In this document: positions 1-10,435 of the stretch, one piece after another
How the letters are laid out: each line of letters starts with the position of its first letter
Position numbering within the stretch: position 1 is the first letter of the stretch
NCBI RefSeq assembly: GCF_029873635.1
Contig: NC_080422.1
Location: 1,654,001-1,718,000, forward strand
Direction of reading: 5' to 3'
Origin: Malania oleifera
Taxonomy: Eukaryota > Streptophyta > Magnoliopsida > Santalales > Ximeniaceae
DNA: 64,000 bases
Notes under the pieces: model-generated
Told to the model about the DNA's origin: nothing
Seen by the model: only the letters and a program-made list of their open reading frames with translations
The model's database searches: none
Program-made: the position numbers and the translations under genes

Positions 1-731
1 TTAAAATCCTAGATCCAAAAGGATTCTAAATACTGTTAAAAATAAAAATTTACTTTAATATGATTAAAAATATGAAAAAATCAAATATTAACGATAATAA
101 AAATCTTGTTCATAAATTTGATGTATTTTTTATTTTTTATTTTTATTTTATTTTTATTTTTTTGATAATTAAATATGAAATAATAATTTTATAATATTTT
201 CCTTTTCTTTTCTAAGTATATTTAAAGTTTCAAATGCAACCTTATTTTTGTGTGATTGTAAAAAAGCATCAGTTTCAGAAAATACAAAAGGGGAATCAAA
301 ACAAAACAGTATGACCAGTCCACCGGGAAATGAAGCCTGCGGGCTCCTTTACCCCAGGCCCAGTTTGGATTCCTCCTCTCGGACCAATTACACATTGGTG
401 GGCAGTCTTCGAGGACTTTCCAGGACAAAAAATAAGCCATAGGAGCTTCAGTACTCTTCCACACAAATATCCATGCAAAGTTTTTTAAGACCAAGTCACC
501 AAACCCCGCTCATCAGCTGTTGACAGCATTTACAAGAGCACCAAAGCATACTCAATCAAAACCCCACCTCTTTCTCTCTCTAACCCACTTTGGATTCTTG
601 TGTGGCTCTGCCAAAGTTCTTGACAACCTCTGACACCTCCATTAGTTTCGACAGTGCCACTAGAAAACACCGAGGCCCGGCAGACAGGAGCCAGAGATAT
701 TGAAGCTCGTACCCTGCAGTAGATATGCCAC
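1..731. other. AT-rich flank and presumed promoter region of the IQD gene
   Basis: The first 240 bases are very AT-rich with T-runs and hold no gene I can recognise. Bases 300-730 are more balanced and include a CT-rich stretch (570-590) of the kind common upstream of plant genes. Short open frames here on both strands have no family resemblance. The region most likely holds the promoter of the IQD gene that follows. Confidence 0.4.
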
Positions 732-734
732 AGA

Positions 735-743
735 TATATAAAA
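735..743 (+). promoter_or_regulatory. TATA box of the IQD gene
   Basis: TATATAAAA lies about 90 bases before the preferred IQD start codon at 832. A transcript starting about 30 bases downstream would begin near 765-770, at or just past an in-frame ATG at 766. This is one reason the ATG at 832 is preferred as the translation start. Confidence 0.5.
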
Positions 744-831
744 CACCTTTTCCTCTCTTCTACCCATGCCTTTATTTCCTCTACGCCTTCAGGTTTTCTG
801 TGAATGCATCAAAGTAATCTCACACCCGTCC

Positions 832-2833
832 ATGGGAGTTTCCTCGTGGTTAACTCTACTGAAAAGGGCCTTCAGGTCTCCTACTAAGGAACATACTGAG
901 AAAAGGAGCAGCAGAAGAAGAAAAGAGCAGGAGCAAGAAGAAGGAGAAGATGAAAAGGTATAGAACAAATTAGTTTTTAACGTTGTTTTCCAAAGTATTC
1001 AAAGTTCATTTAATTTAAATCTTGAGCTCGTGCAGCGGCAAGAGAAACAAAGATGGGTTGGCGGGAAACGTACTTACCAGGTTCAGCAATGTGGAGTTAA
1101 GGTAGCAGCAAATAATAGTTATGCACCTATGAATCCCATGGTGGCTGCTGAGGAAAGGCATGCAATTGCAGTGGCAGCAGCCACTGCGGCGGCAGCTGAA
1201 GCTGCAGCGGCAACAGCTCAAGCAGCGGTTGAGGTTGTTCGTCTCACAAGACCCTCCAGTTTTGTTAGAGAACACTACGCTGCTATTGTCATTCAGACAG
1301 CTTTCAGAGGTTACCTGGTGAGTCGAGTTAAAATGGGGTCTAAGAAGAGAAAATGACCAAGAAAAGGGTATCACCAGCGCAATGTTACTGCACTTTATAT
1401 CCCCATTTGCTGCTTCTTCGATTCTTTCTCGTTTCTTGAACCTCGATTTGAGTCCTTCATGCTAAATAGAGATTCATTGTGTAAAGGCAAGGAGAGCTCT
1501 TCGAGCGCTTAAGGGACTTGTGAAGCTTCAAGCTTTCGTGAGAGGACACAACGTTCGTAAACAAATGAAGATGACACTAAAATGTATGCAAGCTCTGGTT
1601 CGAGTGCAGAGTCGGATGAGGGATCACCGCACAAGGCTTTCCTACGAAGGAAGCCGGAGATCCATGTTTGCTGAAACCAACAACATCTGGGAGTCCAGAT
1701 ATCTTGGGGACATACGGAATAGAGTATCCATAGTAAGTAGTTAATTCCTTTCAAGTGGTAATTTTTTCATATTAAACTTAAGCATAGCCTTCTTTCACGT
1801 TTTGTTAGTAATCAACTTCTGTACCACAGTCCAGAGATGGGAGTTTCTTTGCTAAGGGTTTGGACCACCACCCTCATACAACAGAAGAAGTAGAAGCCAT
1901 GGGAAGGAAAGAAGCCGCGTTAAGACGAGGAGAAGCCCTGGCTCGTGCCTTCTCTAACCAGGTTAATTAAATCCCATCTCTCCATCTCTTTAGACATCTT
2001 TTTGATTTTGGAATTATGAGCTCATTCTACAATATTCTCATACCCACATGAAGATATGGTGGAGAGGTGGCAGAAACCCATCTGCAGGAGATGAAAGGGA
2101 GCTGGGAGAAAGAACAAAATGGCTTGATTGGTGGATGGCCAAAAGGCAATGGGAGAGCCGCAACAGCTGCAGAAACTCAACTGATAGAAGAGAGCCAGTA
2201 AAAACTGTAGAAATTGATACATCTAAACCTTACTCTTATTCTGCTCCCACCATCAAAAGATCACAGCGTCGATCTGTTGCTTCTCCCAGCCAAAGAGCAC
2301 ACACTAATCTGTCTCTCCACCAATCACCCATAACGCCTTCACCATCCAAAACCAGACCCCTACAAGTGCGTACGGCAAGTCCTCAATGCCTACACGAGGA
2401 GAAATGCCATCCAACAGCATACACCCCTACCTCAACTTATCATCACAATGGTGCCATGTACCACAGTGGAATAGGTACATGTTGGGGTACTTCTGCTGCT
2501 GTCACCCCCAACTATATGGCTGCCACCGAGTCCGCAAAAGCCCGGGTTCGATCTCAGAGTGCACCGAGACACAGGCCCTTGATGCCAGAGAGAGAACGTG
2601 GTGAATCAGTGAAAAAACGTCTTACTTACCCAGTTCCCGAACCAAGCAAGGGTACTATCAGCAATGGCTATGGCAATTTGAGCCAAAACCTGAGAAGCCC
2701 CAGCCTCGAGTGTGTTCCACATGGCAACTATTGCAGAATGGAGCAACATGCAAACCTGTTCTCAGGTTTTACAGAAAGCCTTGGTGGAGAAATTTCTCCA
2801 TCTTCAACTACTGCAGGGAGGTGGTTGGGGTAA
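832..2833 (+). CDS. IQD: IQD (IQ67-domain) calmodulin-binding protein, five exons, IQD16-18-like
   Basis: Spliced host gene. Exons read as 832-957, 1036-1317, 1487-1732, 1830-1961 and 2054-2833, all phase 0 with GT-AG introns, giving about 521 residues. The N-terminus [20 protein letters not shown] is typical of the IQD16-18 group. An alanine-rich stretch (about residues 90-110) leads into the IQ67 domain (about 122-190): [15 protein letters not shown] from exon 2 joined to [20 protein letters not shown] and [20 protein letters not shown] from exon 3, with the conserved intron splitting the first IQ motif. Exon 5 carries the DUF4005 signature ([20 protein letters not shown], near residue 414). 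IQD proteins are known to bind calmodulin and to act as scaffolds at microtubules, plasma membrane or nucleus, often affecting cell shape. An in-frame ATG at 766 would add 22 residues without IQD character. The gene looks intact. The exact orthologue number is not determinable here. Confidence 0.93.
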
Positions 2834-3300
2834 GGAAGTAAAAGTAAATGACGAACGATGATTGAAATGATGGTGATGATAAATCTAGCAGGTATGGTCT
2901 CTTCTATTGCAAATTGGGGTCTAAGGTAGCTGAAAATTGGGATGAGATTGCATAAAGGAATGGTCTTATTTGATGGTACATATCTGCGTCTATCGGTCAA
3001 GTTATTTTTCCTGTGTGAAGATGAGTCTACAATATCTCTATCAATAAATGACCATAATTGTCTCTTGCCAATTTTGTGACTCACAAGGAGGTTACTCCCG
3101 AAGGCATCTCTCTTGGACACAACCCACCTGCTGCAGGATAACTTGTCATAAACATTTGGCCCCCCTCAAATTGTATAACCAGTCAAACATCAGTAATAAT
3201 TTTGCATCCAAACAGGCAGAACAAGCCAAGCAGGCCAGCAAAAGCACTAGAAAATGTAGTATAGAGCTTCATCTGCACTCATTTACGCTTTAGAGGGTCT
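2834..3300 (+). other. 3' UTR and downstream region of the IQD gene
   Basis: AATAAA near 3042-3047, about 210 bases after the IQD stop codon, is a candidate polyadenylation signal. No further gene is seen. Confidence 0.4.
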
Positions 3301-3783
3301 ATATCTCTTGGACACTATAACATAATTTCTCATGTTGAGTAGTGAATGACCATAATTCAAGGGAAAAGGCTGAAGGATAGGGTCCTGAATCCACGTGGTG
3401 TGAGCTGCTTAGACAAAGCAGTTAGGGTCCACACTGCTCCATCCAACCAGCTCCTGCCAAATGGCACATGATGTCATGAGTCCTGCGTTATTTAGCCTAC
3501 CGTAATTCAAGAGGAAAACTATTGGAGGCAAGAACATAATTTCTATGTTTAAATAGTGAATGACCATAAATCAAGAAGGGGTTAAAAAAAAAAGGGGGAG
3601 TGCACAATGCTAACAATCTCCTATTTAATTTCAAATAAGCAACCCGGAAAAGTGGACTTTTAACCACACAAATGGAAAATGGATGAGGAAATGAAGACAA
3701 TATAACAATTTTCTATTTACAAAAAGGGAACAATTCATTGTGGCGTATTGTAGATAAGTTGATGGGCAATGATAGATGTGAAT

Positions 3784-3834
<51 letters not shown>

Positions 3835-4931
3835 AACACAGCGGTTGTGCATGCTTTGGCTTGTGTTTGGGTTTAACCCAACAAAGAATCTTTTTTTCGT
3901 TTTTGTTTGTAGAAGGAGCAGTAATATCAGTTGTGTCAACGCTCAATGACACAGAGTGGACCTCACAAGCCAAATCATCCAAACCAGAGGTGATTTGTGA
4001 GATCGAACTAAACAAATGTTTGGGAGCATAGAAATGGGACCATAAATTTGGATTTGTGTAGATTTTGACAAAATGTACTAGAAAATTATATTGAGTTTAT
4101 TATAAATCTCCATAAATCTAAATTCAAACTCTAAAATTCATGCTCTTAAATACTACTTAAGAAAACTTAGTTGGAAAGTCCGAAAGTCGGTAAAAGATAA
4201 CTTTTTTCTGTCAAACTTAATAACTTAAGCCTTATAGTCAACAATTTTAATTTTGAAGATGTCAAACACATAATTCACCCTTTTTAAAAGGTATATTGAA
4301 TGATCAAGTGTTACCATCCTAAATAGTCTAGTTATAAGGTTTACTTCTTTAATCTAGTGACAGCATATTGGTATACTTAATTGATAAAAACAATAAATGG
4401 TGATGGGCAATTCTGTCATGAACTCAAGCAGAATCAGGTCATTTGGCCTGCTGATCCTTTATCAGGCCTATATCAATTCCACAGGCCCTTCCTTTCAATA
4501 AAAGAAATTTATTGATTCCTTGGTCAATCCTTTTTTCCTTTTTCTTTGGGAAAATTTTCTTAACTAATACTTTTTTCAAGTCTTTAGACACCAAAGTAAT
4601 TGTAAAGAACATCTTCTTAGGACAATCACATGGCACAAAAATGTGTACTCACTCTCATCACCACAGGTCATAGTTACCAAAAAATGCTAATACCCTAGCA
4701 AACCACGTATTGGTACAAACATTCCAAAACATGAAACATTTTCATTCCAAAATTCTAAATCTATCCAAAGTTATAATTCAAGATTTTTCACATAACATAA
4801 CTTTTGTCGATTAAAAGTGAGGGATCATGATATTTTAATTCAATTTCTGTCATTATTAATCTATTTCTCAATATAAAGTCATTTTTACATTTAGAAAAAC
4901 CCCAATATCCTCCCCAAAATATACAAGTTAT
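3301..4931. other. Intergenic DNA without a recognisable gene
   Basis: The stretch contains one compound microsatellite (3785-3834) and a diverged local duplication: a segment around 3317-3362 (ending in AGTGAATGACCATAATTCAA) returns at about 3532-3575, and TCTCTTGGACAC occurs near 3108 and 3306. The rest is AT-rich. The open frames are short, overlap the microsatellite, and lack family features. Confidence 0.5.
3785..3834. repeat. Compound microsatellite (CT)n(CA)n
   Basis: About 17 CT units run directly into about 7 CA units. The apparent protein frames with Ser-Leu or Arg-Glu runs across it are artefacts of the repeat. Confidence 0.95.
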
Positions 4932-5340
4932 TGAGTGGTCTTGGGTCTTCTTAACCCCAAAAGCTAGCTCAATGGGTGAAACTTTCCCTCACACTTAATA
5001 ACTAACCACCAAGCCTCTTCCACAACCGATGTAGGACAAACCCCAACAATCTCCCCCTCAAACATCGGGCTCCAAACCCTTCACAAATTGGGATTAGGCT
5101 CCAAACTCCTCACGAATTGGGCTCACCAAATTGGCAGCACTACATGCCCAGCATCCGAGGAAGAAACCATGAGCTCTGATACCAGTATTGAGTGGTTTGA
5201 AGCCCGATGTGTTAGGGGGAGATTGTTGGGGATTGTCCTACATCGGTTGTGGAAGGGACTTGGTGGTTAGTTATTAAGTGTGAGGGAAAGTTTCATCCCT
5301 TGAGCTAACTTTTGGGGTTGAGAAGGCTTAAGACCACCCA
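4932..5340. repeat. Fold-back of a TRIM-type LTR repeat
   Basis: Two inverted arms of about 145 bases (about 4932-5077 and 5194-5340) flank a spacer of roughly 115 bases. Each arm carries the ACATCGG motif with AGGACAA/TTGTCCT, the AACTAACCACC block and the TTAATAACT block. The spacer contains CTCTGATACCAG near 5173-5184, the reverse complement of the initiator-Met-tRNA primer site. A partial extra copy (ACCGATGTGGGACAAACCCC) follows at about 5343-5366. Related sequence recurs at about 6000-6110. No coding capacity. Best read as head-to-head short LTR or TRIM copies. Confidence 0.65.
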
Positions 5341-5999
5341 ACACAACCGATGTGGGACAAACCCCAACACAAGTGTCATTACACTTTTTTCACCAATATA
5401 GATATTTATGTATACCATTCTACCCCTAACAATCCACATTTTAAAGCATGTGTTGTACCACGATCCCACCTTGTTCCACAAACTAGAACGTTCCACATTC
5501 TAGGTAGCATTACTACAGATAATAATTAGCACCTTGTGCCTCAATATACCCAAAGCCACTACCCATAAGTTTCAGGCAAAGGTAGAGTTGGCAGAACCTC
5601 ATATTAACTAATAATAGATATCGCTAGGAATTTCACATTCTAGAATTGGCATTTCGGCTATAGTTGTATGTGCGGTTTTAGATTCTTAATTGAAAGCAAA
5701 ATGTAAAGAAATGCTAGTGAGGAAGGTGTTGAGAATTTTACTTGTGAGTTTGTTCCACATTGGAAAATTTGAGTGGATGATGGGTGTTTATATACATGGT
5801 TGGGCCCAAGATCCAATAGGCTTAAGCTTTTGGGTCAAGTTAGTGTTCACTCATGTGTATCAAGCCCACCCATGGACTCTTTCGGTGCTAACAACTAGTA
5901 TCAAAGTTTGTTTCACCAACATTCTCCCTAGTGTGCCGTGTCGGAGGAGACCCCAATGGTTGCCTTGCCGGGAGAGACCCCGATGTGTGAGGGAGAGAT

Positions 6000-6115
6000 T
6001 GTTGGGTTATCCTACATTGATTGTGAAAGGGGATGAAAGTCAGTTATTAAGTGTGAGGGAAAGCCTCATTTTTTGAGCTAGTTTTTGGGGTTGAAAAGAC
6101 ACAAGACCACCCGAC
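6000..6115 (+). repeat. Third copy of the 4932-5340 repeat arm
   Basis: This segment reads in the same order as the right arm of the upstream fold-back (a TTGTTGGG start, TATCCTACAT, TAGTTATTAAGTGTGAGGGAAAG-like block, TTTTTGGGGTTGAAAAG). It lies inside the interior of the TRIM-like element, probably as an older insertion or as part of its body. Confidence 0.55.
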
Positions 6116-6271
6116 TCTTACATCCACGAGAGAGATAGCTAGTATTTTCTAAAAAATACAAAGGAGGAGGAGGAGATAGAATACTCACTCAAAACTCTCT
6201 CAACTCTCACAGCTCTCTCCAACTTCCCACTCTCTAATCTAAACTCTGTTTTTTTTATGTACATTACATTC

Positions 6272-6273
<2 letters not shown>

Positions 6274-6320
<47 letters not shown>
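6274..6320. repeat. (AC)n microsatellite
   Basis: About 23 AC units inside LTR-like sequence. Confidence 0.95.
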
Positions 6321-6323
<3 letters not shown>

Positions 6324-6402
6324 TTTATACACCAAGGAGTATTAACTACTCAAGAAAACTCCCACAATCACATTTCAATTTATCTCCTCTGTTCCTAACA
6401 AA

Positions 6403-6416
6403 TGGTATCAGAGCCA
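6403..6416 (+). other. Retroelement primer-binding site (initiator Met tRNA type)
   Basis: TGGTATCAGAGCC directly follows sequence ending CCTAACA, an LTR-end signature. It marks the 5' LTR boundary of a short LTR element whose other parts I cannot delimit. It is not a tRNA gene: only the 3'-complementary stretch is present. Confidence 0.6.
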
Positions 6417-7036
6417 ACGGTTTGTAACTCTGGGTGAGCGACATCGTAAAAATTCGATAGGTGAAACTAATTCTACTAACGTGCTAATAATTGGAGGACC
6501 AAGTGTGTGACTAAGGCCAATAAAGATCATCTAAGCTCGGGATGGATCCGAATAGGGTCAAGACGTAAGAGGTAGGATTGGTTTGGAGGTTCATGGAATA
6601 CAATCCGACGCACGTAAGGCGCTAGTGGTAAGGCCCACTTGAGCAACTGTTGAGAAATTGAGCTTGCTATCATAAGGAAGATGGTTTCCGTTCAAGAAGG
6701 AGCAGTTAGAACTCACAAGTGAGGGAAAGATTGTTGAGAATTCCACTTGTGAGTTTGTCCATATAAGAAAATTTGAATGGATGATGGATGTTTATATACA
6801 TGATTGAGCCTAAGACCCAATAGGCTTAAACTTTTGGATCAAGTTGGTGTTCACCCATACGTATCAAGTCCACCCATGAACTCCTTCGGTGCTAACAGAG
6901 GGATTCCAATTGTTCAAGAAACCCTTCTTGTTGAATTCCACATTCTTAATTTTCCTCATTTGAAATTACAGAATAATGCATCTTTTGGTCAACTTATTTA
7001 AGCTTGTCCTTTTTCCTAGCTTTGAAGATTCCCAGC

Positions 7037-7872
7037 CATGGTTTTTTGGGTTACCGATACTGTTACACATTGCGAAATCGGTGAGAAGAAAAATCACGGC
7101 CGTAGTGGCCGTTATGGACCACGACCGTTACGTAAAGGCCACTACGGCCGTTACGTAACCGCTATAAGACTGTTACACCAAAAATTTTACTTTATTTTTT
7201 ACTTTTTCTTCTCACTTTTTCCGTCTTTTTCATAAATCATTCTTAATATACCATGTGGCGAGAGGGGGGAAAGATTATAATGAGGATGACAATGATACAA
7301 AATTTACTATTTCTTTAAATAATCACAATAGATGCTTAATTAAACAATTTGAAAATACTAGTTAGGAAAATATTTTATTTTGATATTGTAATGTGATATT
7401 TATGTTCTATATTTTTCAACTTCAACCATTTTCTTTTCTAGCTATCTTATATTTGTATTATTTGTATGTCCTATGTGTCTAATAGATTAATAAAGTGTAT
7501 AATGTATTTTGTTCTATTAATTAATTTAGCACACATAAGAATTTATCACAGATAAGAACAATGAGAAGTATAAATACACACACGCACGTAATTTTTCTAT
7601 CAATGGTGGTTTAAAACAAATGTAAACTTGTTGCCCTTGTCAAATAACTTAGTTACTCGAACTAAAGGATCCAAAATACACTAAAACTCTTTCTAAGAAG
7701 GGCTAAAAGGTTAAAACATGCAAGTACACTAATATGCACAAGGTTGTGAGTGCTTCAAAAAAATTCACAGCCGTTACACCCGCTTCCCGTTATGTAACAT
7801 CCGTTACTCTCGCTTCCCGTTACACCCGTTACCGTTACGTTACGCTACCCACAACCGCGATTTAAAACCATG
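7037..7872. mobile_element. hAT-type MITE with 8-bp target duplication
   Basis: The element starts CATGGTTTT and ends AAAACCATG, and is flanked on both sides by the identical 8-mer TTCCCAGC (7029-7036 and 7873-7880). An 8-bp duplication is the hallmark of hAT transposons. Subterminal regions on both sides carry many CGTTAC/GTAACG and GGCCGTTACG motifs in both orientations, typical of hAT subterminal repeats. The 836 bases hold no transposase frame, so this is a non-autonomous element. The AT-rich middle has no visible function. Confidence 0.85.
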
Positions 7873-7880
7873 TTCCCAGC

Positions 7881-8580
7881 TCCCATACACATAAAGTGGC
7901 AGTATGCCGGTATAACTGCCTAGAACTTACTTGTGTGCTACTCGATCCAACAGCTCCCGCAATGCAATTCAACTCAATTCTATTGAACCTAGCTCAAGCT
8001 CAAGCTACCAAGTAGCTCGACAAGTTGAGTTCAAGTTTTCCAATACACTCACAAGCCTGATCGAACTTAATTAAGTTCAAATTTTTAGAACTCATGCCAA
8101 GTCATACTCGAATTCAACAATTTTAAGATCGATTGATCTCAAGTCAAGTTTTAAGCTTAAACTTTCAAGTTAAGTTTCAGTATCCCACTATATTGATTTG
8201 AGTCAATTCCAATACACCCCCACTCTAAATTGCAACAAAAAACAAGCATGTGAAAGTGCCACCAAATTTCAAACATCAACTTTTTAACAGATTTTTTTCT
8301 GCAGGTACTAAACAAAAGTTCATGCCCTATTATATGAAGCAACACTCGTCTTACTTCAAATGCTAAAAATATTTATCAACACAAACCCATGTACATCTTA
8401 AAACACCCTTTTAACAATTACAAACTCGATACTTTCAGAAAAAGAAAATTATGAGTAGCCCACTTGCAGAAACAAATCAACAAAACAAGGAACCCAAAAC
8501 CACAAATTTAAAAACAACACCCAAATCAAAAGCAGATTAATATGTGGAAAAATTAATCAGGATCACAGAATTGCTTATCT
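7881..8580. other. Intergenic DNA downstream of the coiled-coil gene
   Basis: No gene recognised. It includes a stretch rich in AGCTCAAGCT/AAGTTGAGTT motifs (about 7990-8160), a diffuse repeat of the type seen in plant intergenic DNA. It likely contains the 3' UTR of the - strand gene that ends at 8581. Confidence 0.4.
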
Positions 8581-9444
8581 TCAGCTCATGATAAGATTAT
8601 TGGAGCGAATTTGGTTCCTCTGCTTCATCAGTAAAATCCTCAGCTGAGCCTTCTGGCATTCCAGCTTCGCGCCCCAAGGCCTGCTCTTGGACCCGATTGC
8701 TCGAACCACCCTTGGAAATTCCACAAAGCCTTTGATCCCTCTCTTTATGTGAGGATTCTCAGCTTCCGTCGAAACCCTTCTCTGAATTGGTGATTCTCTG
8801 GAAAAACCAGAAGATGAAGCAGAAGCACTTACATTCACATTATCTTCTTGATCAATCCTCCGCTCCATCTTGGAAATACTAGATTTAGAGGCCTCCAATT
8901 CTAGCAGCTTTTCTTCAAAGAAAAACTTGGCGTCCGCGAGCTTCATCTGAACTCGCTCTTCCCTCAAAACCTCCGCCGTTCTCAGCATTTCTCTCTCTTC
9001 CTCTATCTCTCTCTTCATTCTACCGATCTGGGCTTTATCGGTAGAAACCTCCTTCGCGAGCTCTTCGCATACCCTCTCCAATGCTTCTCTTCCCCTTCTC
9101 TCCTCGCATAGCTCCCTGGCCAGTCTCTTGTTCAGGGATTCCAGCTTCTTTCGAGCCCTGCGCTCGAGCTCGAGCTCGGCCCTCAATTCCACGATCTGGG
9201 TTCGAGCTAAATCGAGCTCAGAGTCCATGAAGAAGGTCAGATCCCAGAAAGAAGCAGAAATCCCGCGAGGCAGGCGACGAAGGCGCTTGATGTTATTAGT
9301 ACCAATTGAGCATTGAGAATAATAATAAAATGGGTTTTCGTAAAGCTTCCAGCTTGGGCAAGTGGAGGTGGTGATGGGGTCTTCAGATACGATGTTTTTA
9401 TTTCCGGGATTGTTTTCGGGGCTTCTGGTGATGATCGTCATCAT
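8581..9444 (-). CDS. BRANCHLESS TRICHOME-like coiled-coil protein
   Basis: Uninterrupted - strand frame. From the ATG at 9444 it gives 287 residues. The N-terminal third holds SWKLYENPFYYYSQ (about residues 31-44), a motif I associate with the BRANCHLESS TRICHOME (BLT) family. From MDSELDLARTQIVELRAELE (residue 73) to about residue 199 runs a charged heptad-rich coiled coil, including EEEREMLRTAEVLREERVQM and LADAKFFFEEKLLELE, the family core also seen in At5g41620-like proteins. The C-terminus has NPHIKRGIKGFVEFPRVVRA and AKLECQKAQLRILL. BLT in Arabidopsis controls trichome branching through the cytoskeleton and cell shape; the same role here is inference. The frame stays open upstream to 9672, but that extension starts without ATG and is a low-complexity Lys/Glu/Arg stretch, so the ATG pair at 9439-9444 is preferred. 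No intron signals are needed. It looks intact. Confidence 0.8.
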   Translation of the reverse strand: MMTIITRSPENNPGNKNIVSEDPITTSTCPSWKLYENPFYYYSQCSIGTNNIKRLRRLPRGISASFWDLTFFMDSELDLARTQIVELRAELELERRARKKLESLNKRLARELCEERRGREALERVCEELAKEVSTDKAQIGRMKREIEEEREMLRTAEVLREERVQMKLADAKFFFEEKLLELEASKSSISKMERRIDQEDNVNVSASASSSGFSRESPIQRRVSTEAENPHIKRGIKGFVEFPRVVRAIGSKSRPWGAKLECQKAQLRILLMKQRNQIRSNNLIMS

Positions 9445-9904
9445 CACCGTCGTCTCGTCCGTATGCTCTCTTTCTTCTTCTTCTGGCTTTTGTGTCTGCC
9501 TTTTCTTCTTGGTGGGTTTGCTTTCTCCTTCTCTGCCTCTCTTTTTCTTCTCTCTTGCTTTTTCCAAGCGGATTTTTCCTGTCAGCGCAGCGATTTGGAG
9601 TAGGCCCATGGATATTAATCTCTGTTTTGAAGAAACCGTAGAGGGTAAAGGGCAAGATTGGATCACATGCACTTCAGCATTATTAAATCCATGGTGGAAA
9701 CCCCCTTTCGTTCAAACAATCAACTCCTGCTCTGTTCTCTCTCTCACTCTCTCGCCGAAGTTGCAGACAGTGAGGGTATTATAATTGCGGCCCAGTTGCC
9801 AGCCAATGCGCCTACTCTTTGGGACATTTTTAAAATCATAATAGAATAATCCCCAACAAAAAAATGGTAGAATTTCCCACAAAAAGAAAAAGAAATGACT
9901 TTTC
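9445..9904. other. 5' UTR and promoter region of the coiled-coil gene
   Basis: On the - strand this stretch is GA-rich just before the start codon, like many plant 5' leaders. Frames on the + strand across 9313-9784 are the mirror of that purine run and not genes. No confident TATA box was picked out. Confidence 0.4.
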
Positions 9905-10205
9905 TGTTTTTATGGCTTCTGGACAAAAGTTTCCTTCACTTTGTTCCTTGTTTCTTTTTCGTAACTATGGTGGTTTGATGCAAAAGGCAAGTTGTTAGGG
10001 GCACAGTTTTTATGGCTTCTGGACAAAAGTTTCCTTCACTTTGTTCTTTGTTTTCTTTTTTTTTTGGAATACGCATCGGGTATCCACGCATCCGTTTTAC
10101 GGTCCACGTGACTAATCTCACCCCTTGCCCCTAACACCTTGCCTTTTGCATCAAACCACCATAGTTAGGAAAAAGAAAACAAAAAACAAAGTGAAGGAAA
10201 CTTTG
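9905..10205. repeat. Fold-back plus 100-bp direct duplication
   Basis: Arms at about 9925-10003 and 10127-10205 are inverted copies of about 79 bases, over 90% alike by eye (shared blocks GTTTCCTTCACTTTG, ACTATGGTGGTTTGATGCAA, GTTAGGGGCA). In addition, the segment starting GTTTTTATGGCTTCTGG at about 9905 is repeated exactly 100 bases later (about 10005-10045), so part of the left arm occurs twice. No coding sequence. Origin uncertain: a MITE-like fold-back or an inverted duplication. Confidence 0.75.
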
Positions 10206-10435
10206 AATGGGTGACTATTGGTTGACTCTGTTGAGGAGAGCCTCGACGAGTGCTGCACGGCCCCTTAGTTGAGTCTAATTTGAGGGTCCGTGACAGTTGG
10301 TATTAGAGTACGGTGTGTGTGAGCACCATAAACGACAGAATGAAAACTTCAAAGTCCGTAAAGATATAGCGCGTTGAGGAGCTGGAGGCAAGAATGACAA
10401 ACCTTGAAACCTTGGAGACAAAGTTTTTCTATAGC
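10206..10435 (+). mobile_element. Gypsy fragment Q: LTR end, primer site and start of gag leader
   Basis: Sequence ending GGGTCCGTGACA is followed at about 10296 by TTGGTATTAGAGTA, a Met-tRNA-type primer site, then by a leader. Near 10372 the reading suggests a gag-like start (ELEARMTNLETLE). Only this piece is present before LTR L begins. A broken fossil fragment. Confidence 0.5.

Larger units (their letters stand above)
5727..6897 (+). mobile_element. TRIM-like short LTR element
   Basis: Terminal direct repeats at 5727-5893 and 6732-6897 both begin TGTTGAGAAT and end GGTGCTAACA. They are similar over their full length, with many transitions between them. A degenerate Met-tRNA primer site (TAGTATCAAAG) follows the left repeat. 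A purine-rich tract (GAGGGAAAGA) precedes the right repeat. Flanks GAAGG and GAGGG fit a 5-bp target duplication with one mismatch. The interior has no coding sequence and seems to contain other fragments: a piece like the 4932-5340 repeat, and an LTR end followed by a good primer site at 6403. A non-autonomous, old element. Confidence 0.7.

Noticed and set aside
1015-1374. 119-residue - strand frame across IQD exon 2
   Set aside because: It is the antisense shadow of the alanine-rich IQD exon; its Cys/Ser richness comes from GCN codons read backwards.
3386-3500. G-box-like CCACGTGG and a short AGCTGCTT...AAGCAGT dyad downstream of the IQD gene
   Set aside because: Isolated motifs with no gene start nearby; too little to call a regulatory site.
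6403-6416. Possible tRNA-Met gene from TGGTATCAGAGC-type matches (also near 10296, 44950, 49740 and 56361)
   Set aside because: Only the primer-complementary stretch is present, always next to an LTR end. No cloverleaf can be formed.
9445-9672. Upstream 76-residue extension of the coiled-coil protein
   Set aside because: It has no ATG at its beginning and is low-complexity Lys/Glu/Arg. The ATG pair at 9439-9444 gives the family-like N-terminus.
9313-9784. + strand frames opposite the coiled-coil gene
   Set aside because: They mirror the GA-rich 5' leader and coding region of the - strand gene. Phe/Ser/Leu richness is what such mirrors give.
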